64,000 nucleotides of DNA from Bactericera cockerelli (GCA_024516035.1 CM044956.1:53326335-53390334), one strand, 5' to 3'. Positions 10,810 to 20,499 are shown, numbered from the stretch's first letter. Program-made: numbers and translations. Notes: generated from the sequence alone by a model not told the origin.

Positions 10810-12255
10810 TATATAAAAATAAATTTAAAATAAAAAATTCTAATAACTCATACATTTTTTTCGTTAAAATTTCGTTTCATAAAATCTTTTAAAACAAGAA
10901 TAAATTCCAAATAATGCTGGTAACATTATTATGAACTCCAGAATATTTTCCGCCGCCAAAAAAATTGTCCATCCCTGATATACTCGCAGTTTCTCAAGGC
11001 GTTTGACATTTTGTGGATAAAGTTCAATGTAAGATGAAAGATATAACAAAGAATTGAGAACAGATCAGCTAGAAAGACCCAATAATGTCTCATTGAAAAG
11101 CCAAATGACCCAAATAAAATCGCTTTTCAATTCACTTGTTTTTTATGGTCATGTTGCCATTCTATATCACGATCTGTTGCCATTCTCATGTTTAGAATTT
11201 TCTTCTGAAAATAATGGTGGAAAAGAAATTTAATAGATGCATTTTTATGGCATTTACTTACTTTCTTTTCTCCTTTTGGGTTTTATTGTTTTTATATGTT
11301 CTTGATTCTCACTGTTAGTACTCCTGGCTATATTATTAGAAGTTCTAGTGATAAAATTTAATATGCGCTCCCTATTCTCTATCACTATATTTTTTTACTA
11401 CGTGTTTTCAGTATACTGTGTGATTCTTTTGACAGATCAAGTTAAACATAATATATTACGTATATTTAGATATAGCGACAGAAAAATTCATATTTATTTG
11501 TTATTCACAAGTCAGTTATATTCTGGCACTTAGAGAAAATAAGTAAAATTCTAAGTACCCTACTTCAAGAATTAAAATAATGTTATAAAATCATGAAAAT
11601 GGTTTTCTCTAAAGTTTATGACAATAATTTACTATCATATCTGTCAATTGATTTTGGCGTTAACAATCAATAATCAAAAAAAAATATAGCAAGAATCTTA
11701 AATGGGTTTTATCAGTCAATAGATTTCAGGTTTTATTAGTCAATTATATCAGATCTTCGTGTTCAGCGAAATTCACTAATAAAATCCAAAAGCTAATAAG
11801 CATACGAAAATGTCCACTCCATGAGATAAGGTAAGACAATACTGAACACATGAATGTATTGGTTTCCGGGTAAAATACTAGCAAAAGTCGAACAAAATGT
11901 TCCTTGACCCTCGTCCAAACAAACTACAGAGATAAAGTTTCACATTCTCACACGAGAGTCAGAACACAAAAACAACAAGGGAGCAAGAAAATGAGAAAAG
12001 AAGGAAATGTATTCAAAAATATTCATCTCCTGGGAGGTAAGTGAAAATATTTACAACATTAGTAACACAATTCAGCAGAAGAAAAGTTTGGCAATTTACG
12101 ATGGCGAAGAAAATATTTTGGGTCGAGAAAGTTGCAGTAGAGGAAAGAAATGTGTTTCACTAGGTCAGCTGAGACAACATCTTGGGAGTACAAAGTGTGA
12201 CGGATAGTATTCTTTTTGGATAAAAACTGAAGCAGTATTGTGTCAGATTATACGC
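10810..12255. other. No supported gene
   Basis: AT-rich. ORFs at 10864-11049, 11348-11533 and 12007-12207 lack motifs. ATG at 12008 followed by GAG|GTAAGT at about 12036 would make a ten-codon first exon, but nothing else supports it. Confidence 0.45.
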
Positions 12256-12261
12256 TGCCTG

Positions 12262-12304
12262 TTTCTTTGTATAGGCGTTCTTCACACCTCAGCCGAAGTG
12301 TTTG
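12262..12304. repeat. Repeated palindromic block, copy 1
   Basis: TTTGTATAGGCGTTCTTCAC followed by ACACCTCAGCCGAAGTGT (12284-12301). The same block occurs at 47749-47788, where the last part is a perfect 18-bp palindrome. It probably belongs to an unassigned repeat. Confidence 0.55.
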
Positions 12305-12315
12305 ATAAGTTCCTA

Positions 12316-12852
12316 TTTTTCCCAAAGAGGTACATTATTCTTATTATTATAAAAAAAAAACTTTAACAGGCATAGTCTGCTTGGTCTAAGAAATATACCT
12401 ACTCGGTAACACAACAGCCTATGCTCATATTTTTAAGAAATAAGAAAAATAAAATGAATTGAAAATGATCATTACAACTAAGTTTAGGCCCCTGTTGGAT
12501 GTTATACTGTTACATATCTAAATAGAAGGATTTCTCTAACTTATAAAAGAGACGCCAAGAGCACAAAAAATTCTAGTCACAAAGTACCAGGATTGAGCTA
12601 GTAAAGAAATGAAACTGTATCTTTTCCACATTATAAACTGTAATCGCAGGCACGTAAGGTTTCCCCTGTGGGGTAGATAAAAATCCATTATGGTAGTTAT
12701 TATGGCAAAATTAACCGTATTAGTACCTACAATATAATAAGCCGTACTTGGTTTTGTGGTTGTACCGAGAAGGTATATTCCATAGGCTACAGAGACTATG
12801 TCTATTAAAGTTTTTATTAATAATGAGAATTAGGTACCTCTTTGGGAAAAGC
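12316..12852. mobile_element. Foldback MITE with arms of about 95 bp
   Basis: The left arm TTTTTCCCAAAGAGGTAC, then GGCATAGTCTGCTTGG and ATATACCTACTCGGTA (12316-12410), is mirrored on the right by TACCGAGAAGGTATATTCC, AGACTATGTC and GTACCTCTTTGGGAAAA (about 12760-12852). No coding capacity. I could not identify a clear target duplication. Confidence 0.65.
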
Positions 12853-13309
12853 CAGGTTGAGAGAAACAGAGATATTTCTTAAATAATGTAGTGATCGGGA
12901 GTTGCTCTGATTTCCCTCAGGACTTATAATCCTCCTCCATTCTGTCGATGGAGCCTCGGATCTTCCAGTCTGCAGAAAGTATTAAGCTATTGCTATTCTT
13001 CGTTGGAGAGTACACCATCGGTTACCATCAGACGAGAAGCAACGACGGAAGGCTTACGAGTGTATATTTTCTTTCATGAAGTCTATATATACGTTGAGAT
13101 TTTATGATGAAATCAAGTATGGCAGAGTACGTTCCCAAGGGAATTGATTGTCTCCGGTAGATAATATATGTATTTGGTATTTGACATAGAGTTTTATAAA
13201 AATTGCACTAAAGATTTCTTTCTTTTTCTCCTATTATATCAGGTCGCTGAATTTATAGGTATGCTTATTTTTCTTCCGTCAGTACTAATATTTTTCTTTT
13301 TTTTCTAAT

Positions 13310-13560
13310 TAAACGTCGCCTTCAACTGCATAGTCATACCACGAACACGATGGGGGTTTTAAAATCTATTCGCTGAAAACCAGCTACTCATATTGACCTC
13401 AGTCAGCCTGAGTAGGGTCGAGAATAGCCAGCATCACAAGAGCTCAAATTTGAATGGTCACCCATCCAAGTCCTCAGCTCACTAAACTTTGCTTAACTTC
13501 AGTTACAAAACAAAAACTAATATAGTTAACGTGCCATCGACGTTGGCTCGTTCAAATCTT
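13310..13560 (-). mobile_element. 5S rRNA-derived SINE, diverged
   Basis: It shares with the 17096 copy the complement of AAATTTGAATGGTCACCC, the CAGCCTGAGTAGGG core, GATGGGGGTTTTAAAA and TTAAACGTCG followed by a T-rich run. The 5S part is partly damaged. Confidence 0.65.
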
Positions 13561-13668
13561 ATTTTGCATCTTAAATTTATAATCTTCCACCGTAAGCCGA
13601 TCAAATGTTTCGGGATTTTGGATATTTTTATCTGTTTATGATGATGAAGCTCGATAAATGGTTACTCA

Positions 13669-13674
13669 TATAAA
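13669..13674 (+). promoter_or_regulatory. Possible TATA box for the 233-aa gene
   Basis: TATAAA lies about 190 bases before the ATG at 13857. A TCAG-type initiator-like sequence follows about 30-40 bases downstream (near 13708). This placement is plausible but is only inference. Confidence 0.3.
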
Positions 13675-13856
13675 TGAAATCTGACTCGGTGGGTAATAGC
13701 AGCACCACACTTCAGCCAAAATTAAATTAACACACCAAAACTAATATTTAGAAACGCTGTTTGACATACACAAATTTGACATTTTCACGTAAAATTCCTA
13801 TAAGTTAAAATCACACAAAACAATACACACAAAATTGTGGAAACTCAAATTCTAAA

Positions 13857-14558
13857 ATGACTGTAGAAGATAATATGCCACCAATCGCACCAGGTACAAA
13901 AATCAAAATTGAAGTGTACAACACAGGACATGATCTGATAACAACTGTTACCTATCCAGACAATGGCTACAGTTTGTGTGCATATACCCTTTTCTTAATT
14001 TTAATGGTCGCCATTGTAGGTCTTATTTACTATTACCGCAAAAGCTCTCCAACTCGAAGCACTTCAACTCGAGATAAAGAGCCACCACAAGTTGATGGTG
14101 ATACTGAACTACCTGAGGCTAATACTGAGGCTGATACTGAGTTAACTGAGGCTAATACTGAGGTAACTGAGGCTAATACTGAGTTAACTGAGGCTGATAC
14201 TGAAGTGTCTGAGGCCAAAATACAAAGTCCAGAACGTAGTCCTATCACATCTGAAACAGCTATCAAATCTGAAACAGCTATCAAATTAGATAAAAGCAGC
14301 AGTGAAAGTTCTGAAGCTAGTACGGACACTGTCGTCAACAAAGAGGCAGCAATCGATAGAGATAACCAAGAAATAACCAATAGAGAAAGTCCCCAGAACA
14401 GTAAAAATAATGAATCGAAAGAAAAAATTGAGAAAGTCCCCACTGAAAATAAAAAAACAGAATCTAAAGAACTTGCGGAAGCTCTTAAAGTAGATGAAAA
14501 TCTTCAAGAACAACTTCTAAAAAGTGATGAAGCAAATGCACAGAACAAGAAAACCTAA
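13857..14558 (+). CDS. Single-pass membrane protein with acidic Thr/Glu/Ala repeats
   Basis: An intronless ORF of 233 residues. Residues 1-39 are a short polar N-terminus. Residues about 40-60 (from SLCAYTLFLILMVAIV) form one transmembrane helix, followed by YYYRKSSPTR, a basic stretch that by the positive-inside rule would be cytoplasmic. Residues about 80-120 are a run of short repeats on the theme TEANTEVTEA/TEADTELTEA. SETAIKSETAIK follows near 140. The rest to the C-terminus is Ser/Glu/Lys/Asn-rich and probably disordered. There is no signal peptide before the helix. The start context is AAAATGA, and AATAAA lies about 125 bases after the stop. I recognise no family. The repeats are in-frame 15-30-base units, so length could vary between individuals. 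It could be a lineage-restricted gene; expression is unproven. Confidence 0.7.
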   Translation: MTVEDNMPPIAPGTKIKIEVYNTGHDLITTVTYPDNGYSLCAYTLFLILMVAIVGLIYYYRKSSPTRSTSTRDKEPPQVDGDTELPEANTEADTELTEANTEVTEANTELTEADTEVSEAKIQSPERSPITSETAIKSETAIKLDKSSSESSEASTDTVVNKEAAIDRDNQEITNRESPQNSKNNESKEKIEKVPTENKKTESKELAEALKVDENLQEQLLKSDEANAQNKKT

Positions 14559-14682
14559 AGATGGAATAGGGATGAGTTTTATTTTCATTGATTTGGTGGA
14601 TCTAAAAGATACCTTGCAGTTTAAAAGTAATGTTTTTTCTTACTTTGACATGTATTTAAATTTAAGTATCATGTAGTAAGAA

Positions 14683-14688
14683 AATAAA
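14683..14688 (+). terminator. Poly(A) signal of the 233-aa gene
   Basis: AATAAA, 125 bases past the stop codon at 14558, the first such hexamer downstream on the coding strand. Confidence 0.5.
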
Positions 14689-14918
14689 CTCTTCTATTAC
14701 ATAGAAATGAACCAGAATAAGAATAACCTCATAATTTTGTTCTGGGCTTATTAGCTTTACTTATAAAACTTTGCCCTTAAAAGATTTTCTCTTATTATTA
14801 TTATTAGAATGAATGTTAATTATGCTATAAAATTAACACTGAATGAATTTGAGTGTAAAATTAAAAACTTTAAAATGGAAGATTATTTAAATTGTGTTGA
14901 AAAATATCATCTTCAAAA

Positions 14919-14921
<3 letters not shown>

Positions 14922-14952
<31 letters not shown>
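14922..14952. repeat. 31-base T run
   Basis: Uninterrupted T31 with no recognised SINE tail context. Its exact length is unreliable in any sequencing technology. Confidence 0.9.
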
Positions 14953-14957
<5 letters not shown>

Positions 14958-15000
14958 TTACTACAGAAGCCGTGGCAGAAGTACTCAAATAAAATCGGCG

Positions 15001-15051
15001 CAGGATTCTAATACACATGCATATTCTAATACACATGCAGGATTCTAATAC
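15001..15051. repeat. Short tandem repeat, three units
   Basis: Units based on GATTCTAATACACATGCA occur three times in a row, the second lacking a few bases. Confidence 0.8.
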
Positions 15052-15386
15052 ACATGCATGTTATTACTTAAATTCATTGAATTTAATCATTTCAATCATT
15101 CTTGCAGGATTAACAGAGTATTGTATTGTAATTTCCCGATATAGTTAAGATGAATAGCTGCTTAGAATAATAACATATTTTTCAATACCTATAATATAGA
15201 CATGACTCCATGTATTTCTTGATGGACTAAATTTGACATAACTTTTTTATGATTAAAATTTTCTTTAGTTAAAAAAAGTAACAGAATGGGGGGATTAATA
15301 ATAAATAAAAAAAAACATTTTTAACTAATGTGATCCATTATATTTGATTTATATTTTATTTTGTTCACATACTATTCAAGTAAAGT

Positions 15387-15471
15387 CACACAAAGTTTTT
15401 GACTTTGGCAATCCAGAGAGAACACTTGCTGCGTTACCTCTCTGGATTGCTAGAGACAATCTTTGTGTGAG
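15387..15471 (+). ncRNA. Hairpin resembling a microRNA precursor
   Basis: The 5' arm is CACACAAAG...CAATCCAGAGAG and the 3' arm is CTCTCTGGATTG...CTTTGTGTG. This gives a perfect 12-bp inner stem with a 17-base loop and a perfect 9-bp outer stem. Between the stems, a 13x11 internal region is only partly paired. Total length is about 85 bases, in the size range of animal pre-miRNAs. The internal mismatched region is large for a canonical precursor, and I recognise no known mature miRNA. A small MITE remnant is the main alternative. Confidence 0.35.
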
Positions 15472-16187
15472 AATTTTTAACTAATTCGGTCATTTTTTTC
15501 TCGATAGAAAACAAAGCGAATTTTTAAAAAAAAATTCATTCAATAAAACTTAGGTATACCTGAAAAGTTAACCATGCGTCTTCTGTTCAGTATAAATCTC
15601 CATACCGTTCGTTTTCTATCAAAGCAATAATAACTTGAAAATTTCAACTACAAAAATTTAACATGGAGTCTATTTGAAAAATATCAAGTGTCCGGTTAAT
15701 TTTGCCTGTGAGTATACATTTAAATTTCCCACCAAGTACTATGTTGTGTAGGTACGTGCACCTTTAGGGAATGTTAATGTTGAAGAGGCTCACGGGCTTG
15801 ATTGTCTCAGGCCGCAATTTTATTTCAATAATTCGGAGCACGTGTATTTTTCATCATCAATAACATGCCCTTGTCCTCAAATTTTCCACGCCAAAGCTAA
15901 ATTTTAAACAAATTTAACATGTAGATCTCTCTCTAGACTATTATATTATTATTTGTATACAGGGTGGGATCGGAATTTTTTTTTCTTCAAATTTATATAA
16001 ACTTACGGGAACTATAAGCATTTATACAAGTTTTCCCTACTTAAATCTACAAATTGTAATGTAAAAATAAATGCAGAAAAAATATCACTTTAAAATGTCT
16101 TCCTGTGAGTCGTTTCCAATTTTTCATTATGGAAGCTCAAATTTGCTAGCAAATTTTAATAATGTATTTCATAAAATAAATCAAACA

Positions 16188-16799
16188 CTAGTCAATTAGA
16201 AATATCTCTTCCAAAGATTTCCCACTAGGCAGTGTACCCAAAATCGATGTTGCATTCCCTCGTTGAATAGCGAGGGAAATCCGTTGCTTCAGGTACACTT
16301 TGGCCCTGGAGCTGCCCGTTACCATTGTCAGTTTGTTACCAATGTACTCAACAATCTTTTTGGCCTCAATGCACCATGGTCCTAGAGTTTCGAAAGCTAA
16401 GGGTATGAACAAATAGTTTTGATCCACGATGCATTGGTACTTCTTGGTTTTTCTTTCACTGGCTTCCTCTGCTGCGGCTCCACAAGTTTCTTTGGTTCTC
16501 GACAAGTATGAGGCCGCCAGGGTGTCTACACAAGTGCAGTCCCAGACCATAACTTTTCCTTTGTTCCACGGCACAAGAGTCATGCCATCGGGTCGTTTCC
16601 CATCACTTCGAGATAGTCCAACTGGTTCAAGAGTGGAGGGAATATTGATTGATGTTAAAGCTCGATGTATTATATCATTCAATTCTGAGTGACGAGGAAA
16701 ACGACCTTTACTCTTTTGGCAGCTTAGTCCATGATGACCATTGTCCTGAACAGTAGTTCCACATTCACATTGATGTTTCTTCATTATGGAACAACCCAA
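16188..16799 (-). pseudogene. C-terminal nuclease-like domain of a reverse-transcriptase element
   Basis: A minus-strand ORF ending at 16188-16190. An in-frame TAA stands just upstream of its TTG-initiated limit, and the first ATG is a few codons in, so no reverse transcriptase precedes it here. It has a Cys/His cluster (CECG, residues 11-14; HGLSC, residues 23-27), then KRPDG (68-72) and WDCTCVDT (86-93). RPD with a second Asp about 15 residues on fits the PD-(D/E)XK restriction-like endonuclease pattern of some early-branching non-LTR retrotransposons. The end has LAIQRGNATSILGT (near 185-195). Parts of this match a second copy at 46403-46759. From memory, such domains follow RT domains in elements of many invertebrates; the clade is not certain. 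Most likely a 5'-truncated retrotransposon copy. Confidence 0.6.
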
Positions 16800-17095
16800 A
16801 CTGATTTATACTGATTATCTGTTTATACTCATTAAAATTGAGAGGTTTGTTGATGGCATGGATATTCAGAACTATATTTCCTGCTGATGAGAGCAAATAA
16901 GCTCGAAACAGCTGTCCAGGTATGTTCTGATATTTATGTACATCTAATACAACTTCTCACTTTTCTTTTTATACTGATTTTGTGATTGGGGGGGTTTCCC
17001 TATAAAGAACTCACTCCTTGTTGCTGCTGTGTAAGACTAGGAATTCCCTTTCATAGGAGCCAAATCAGCTGCTGGAATACCTAAGATTACTCTTT

Positions 17096-17364
17096 TTTTT
17101 TTTTTTTTTTTTAATTGGGGTTTAACGTCGCTTTCAACTGCCATGGTCATATCACGACGGGGGTTTTACCCTCCATTCGCAGGAAACTCACAAACCTGCT
17201 ACTCACATTGACCTCACCCAGCCTGAGTGGGGCCGGGAAAAGCCAGCGTCACGAGAATTAGAATTTGAATGGTCACCCATCCAAGTCTTAACCTCGCTGG
17301 ATGTCGCTTAACTTCGGTGTTCCGAAGGGAACCGGTGTATTCAACATGCCATCGACGCTGGCTT
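17096..17364 (-). mobile_element. 5S rRNA-derived SINE with 12-bp target duplication
   Basis: The best copy of the family. Read on the minus strand from 17362, it starts GCCAGCGTCGATGGC and continues TTGAATACACCGGTTCCC, AACACCGAAGTTAAGCG and GACTTGGATGGGTGACC. These align in order with eukaryotic 5S rRNA, including the box A and box C promoter regions. A conserved body follows (CAGGCTGGGTGAGGTCAATG, AAAACCCCCGTCGTGATATG), then GACGTTAAACCCC and an A-rich tail. AGATTACTCTTT flanks it at 17084-17095 and 17365-17376, a target duplication of LINE-driven insertion. This places it in the SINE3 (5S-type) class. Confidence 0.88.
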
Positions 17365-17444
17365 AGATTACTCTTTAGTCCTATCCAAATTTGTGTATTA
17401 TTATTATTATTACCAACGGGTTCACGTACACATGATCCTACACC

Positions 17445-17612
17445 AAAGGGTTGCGTGGAAGAAATTGCCATAGAAATAACCTTTAGTTAGGAAATCTGTA
17501 TATATTTTATTCATGCTATCAATGTTGTTTATCTTTTTTTTTATATAATTATATTGTTCTAATTTTTTTTATTCTAATTTTCATCATGACAAGTAAACAC
17601 AAGGTTTTTTAA
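17445..17612 (+). mobile_element. LINE 3' end, left half, split by the piggyBac insertion
   Basis: GAAATTGCCATAGAAATAACC, CCTTTAGTTAGG and the AT-rich 3' UTR match the copy at 1905-2102. The sequence is cut at TTAA (17609-17612) by the piggyBac element and resumes at 19322. Confidence 0.7.
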
Positions 17613-17628
17613 CCCTCGAAGGACGAGT

Positions 17629-17644
17629 GTGACGTATACGTCAC
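17629..17644. promoter_or_regulatory. CRE-like 16-bp palindrome near the piggyBac end
   Basis: GTGACGTATACGTCAC, a perfect palindrome built from two TGACGTA-type half-sites. It is repeated exactly at 17991-18006 and with one change at 19174-19189. It could be a transposase-binding repeat or a bZIP site; only the repetition is seen. Confidence 0.5.
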
Positions 17645-17828
17645 GGAAAACACGTCCAGACAGAATTACTCTCCAGCTCTTACAAGTTTCCTCAGAGACT
17701 TGCAGCGATGTTTATCGGTTTCACAGGAGTGTGTGTTATCAGTTAGTCTTGAAATTTTGAGAGTTAAAGTGATTTTGGATTATTAAAATTTCGTTTGAAA
17801 GTTTGGTCGTTTTTACTTTTTTGAAATC

Positions 17829-19014
17829 ATGGACCCTGGACCTTGGTAAGTAATTTTTTATCTATATATTATTTGAAATATATTTTTTTGCTGATTTATT
17901 TTGATTACTAAGAATATCTTATATGATATAAACATGTTTTATGAAACATTTAGTGAACAGCTATGGCTGTGGAGCACTGAAAACTTGAGTGTGACGTATA
18001 CGTCACACTCGTCCTTGCCCACTATTATTCTTTTGCAATTTTTTTTTTCTTTCATTTTTTCGTTGAGTAAACAGGTAGTGGTCGAGTACAACCAGCACGG
18101 TGGCGCAACTGGCTAAGGCGCGGGACTTCTGTGCTGGGGGTCCGAGTTCGAGTCCCACCTTCAGCGTGGTGAATTTAGTACAGTGTATAATCTGGAGTTT
18201 GAATATCGTTGTGACATCACGAAAGTGATAACACAAATATATGAAAACAACAACTTTTTTTTAAAGCTCGAGTACTGGTACTGGTACTTTCAACTGCAAT
18301 GTTGCATGACCCGCCTTTGAATATCAGAAGGATATTTTTTGTGGATACGTGGGGTAGCTACTCCTATACTTACCTCATGAGGATAATTGAGTATCTGACT
18401 ATTGACAGCATTATGAGATTTCTGACAAGGAAATAGGGAATTCGGAATTGGAGTGATGAATTCAATCTGTTCGTAATGCTTTACATACATAAAGTTGTAT
18501 GTCATAACTTTATGGATAATGGAATGAACCCTCACTACATTTTATTAGTTGTAATATTATGTGTTTCAGGCATAACGTGCGATACACAGGTGGGCTGACG
18601 GCTTCCGAAATTCTCCAGCTGTTAGAGGACGACACAAATGATAATGGTAATACTGTTGAAGTGGAGGACATCTTCATAGCGCCACCTCCCACGTGTGAGC
18701 TGACTGATGAGGACAGCGGTGACGAGGACACTGGTGGAATGTTAGACAACCTGAACAGATCACAGTTGGTCAGTGAGGCTGAGGCAGTTCTATCCAATGG
18801 AGAACGCATGGGTGACTCAAAAAACTACGACTTTTCGGGATACTCTGCAAAGCGCAACCGCGTATGGATTGAAGGCGATCTTGTAGACTCTATGAAAAAA
18901 GATGTATTGTTTCAAAATTGCCCTGAGAAGTACATGACCATGAGCCCTGTTGATCTCATCAAGTGTGACGTTGGATTGTGTTTGAAGTGCAACATTGCTT
19001 TCCACATGCCATGA
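17829..19014 (+). pseudogene. piggyBac transposase remnant, two exons, catalytic core deleted
   Basis: Exon 1 is 17829-17845, starting with ATG and ending at a consensus donor GTAAGT. Exon 2 runs from 18570, after a TTTCAG acceptor, to the TGA at 19012-19014. The splice restores one open frame beginning MDPGPWHNV. Exon 2 has the piggyBac N-terminal theme YTGGLTASEILQLLED, an acidic stretch (TDEDSGDEDT), WIEGDL and SPVDL. It then jumps directly to KCDVGLCLKCN, which resembles the C-terminal Cys-rich finger. The DDE core of several hundred residues is absent. The 724-base intron contains a SINE. It cannot transpose by itself, but the product could still bind element ends, so a repressor role is possible though untested. 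Confidence 0.75.
18093..18260 (+). mobile_element. tRNA-derived SINE in the piggyBac intron
   Basis: Head GGTGGCGCAACTGGCTAAGG with B box GAGTTCGAGTCCCACC, then TTCAGCGTGGTGAATTTAG and GTGACATCACGAAAGTGATA, ending in an AT-rich tail. The body matches family A but the head is from a different tRNA type. Confidence 0.75.
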
Positions 19015-19321
19015 ACATACATAGTTCATGTACATTCCACTACTTACTTAATTAGGAATCTTTGAGTCTTAATAAAAACTATTTTCAATTTCCTCTTGGC
19101 ACTTTGTTCATTAAAAAATCAAGTCTTATCTTTTTCTAATATAGAGCAAAAAATCTACCCCGTAAGGACGAGTGTGACATATACGTCACACCCCTCTACG
19201 GCCACCCAGAGCATGCTAAAAAAATGAAAAAAATATTTTTAGCATCAGATGGACGAACTGAAACAAGATAAATAGGAAAAAACCTCGTTTTCTAAAAAAA
19301 AAAGTTCTCGTCCTTGGAGGG

Positions 19322-19345
19322 TTAATAGAGAGTTAAATAATAATA
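19322..19345 (+). mobile_element. LINE 3' terminus, right half of the split copy
   Basis: TTAATAGAGAGTTAAATAATAATAATG corresponds to the AATAAAGAGTTA plus TAA-repeat end of the LINE whose left half stops at 17612. Confidence 0.65.
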
Positions 19346-19800
19346 ATGACCAGCTCAATAATAATTTGTAGTAAGCTCAATAATAATAATATGTATGCGT
19401 AATTGTGTATAATTTATATTCCACATGGTTCCATATTCCACATGGTTCAATGTGTAATTTACTCAATCATGCTGATTGAAGTACCTATGTTGCATTTTAC
19501 GTGTGAAGCAACAGCATTTTCACGTGAAATAATCCTGTAAGCATATTAACAAAATTCTTTTGAAATAGATAGGGAAATATATTTCAATTTTTTTTTATTA
19601 CAATTAATAACTAATAAATGCGATGAAAGTATTGTTTGTAACGATTAAAGAATTATTTATTAATGCAATATAAAAGTTATTAAATTATTATTTCCGTTTT
19701 AGTACCACTTCATAGTAATACTTATTGAGATCCACTGTAGGTATATAACTTTCATCATGTAACATTACTTTAATTTAAAAAAAAAGTTATAATATTTGTG
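19346..19800. other. No supported gene
   Basis: AT-rich filler after the nested insertion. I see no ORF or named repeat. Confidence 0.5.
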
Positions 19801-19805
19801 TTTAT

Positions 19806-19892
19806 CATTTTCGTGACATCACAACTACTGAAAATTTACTAAATCCACGCTGAAAGCACCGACCTTCATGTTACAAGTCCGCCGCTTGTAGA
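19806..19892 (-). mobile_element. tRNA-derived SINE, family A, partial
   Basis: On the minus strand: GGCGGACTTGTAACATGAAGG, then TTTCAGCGTGGATTTAG and TTGTGATGTCACGAAA. The start of the head is missing and the B box region is short. Confidence 0.65.
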
Positions 19893-20304
19893 CATCTCGT
19901 AGTGCTGTGCCACGCGACAAAGATGAGATACCTTTATTATAATAGGTACTACATATTCACACAAAGAGATTATAATTATTATACAAACTAAAACAAATCT
20001 ACATAATTAAATAATTTAGAGTAAAATATTCTAGACATGCAAATGTATAGAAATGGACCTATAACTCTTGCAGTGGTAAATGGGTTCAAATTGATAATCT
20101 TTCGTTTCAAACTGATCTGTTCAACTATTAAATTTGATTCTAATTTTTATTTTTATTGCAAATCGTACAAATTTTAATTTTAATAATTCACAAAAGAAAA
20201 CAAAACACATATAAAAGAGAGTATTGAAAATCACTCAGTCAAAAGGCGACAAAATAGAATTCACTCCCCAATGATAGCTCCTAGATTTTATCAATTAGGA
20301 GATT

Positions 20305-20490
20305 CATTATTATTATTTAACTCTTTATTAAATGGACACATGTATAAACAGGTAATGATGAAATTCAAAAATTTGGAACAATACCTATGAACAGAAAAAA
20401 AGCTAAACAATATAGATAACATTAATAAAATATAAGCAAATGTCCTAACTAAAGGGCGGGGTTATTGCCTATGGCAATCTCTTGCATCCA
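20305..20490 (-). mobile_element. LINE 3' end
   Basis: On the minus strand: GATTGCCATAGGCAATAACC, CCCGCCCTTTAGTTAGG, an AT-rich UTR and AATAAAGAGTTAAATAATAA at the end. It is the same family as 1905-2102, with the TAA repeats intact. Confidence 0.7.
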
Positions 20491-20499
20491 AGCCTTATG

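Larger units (their letters stand above)
17613..19321 (+). mobile_element. piggyBac-type transposon, internally deleted
   Basis: TTAA flanks both sides (17609-17612 and 19322-19325), the hallmark piggyBac target. The ends are CCCTCGAAGGACGAG on the left and, read inwards from the right, CCCTCCAAGGACGAG. The 1709-bp element holds a two-exon remnant transposase (17829-19014) and a tRNA-type SINE (18093-18260) in its intron. The palindrome GTGACGTATACGTCAC occurs at 17629-17644 and 17991-18006, with a one-base variant at 19174-19189. Confidence 0.9.

Noticed and set aside
14033..14443. 136-codon ORF antisense to the 233-aa gene
   Set aside because: A shadow of the repeat-rich sense frame.
18290..18535. 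Minus-strand ORF with a possible GTAAGT donor in the piggyBac intron
   Set aside because: It lies inside the transposon intron, has no acceptor or family match, and is probably coincidence.
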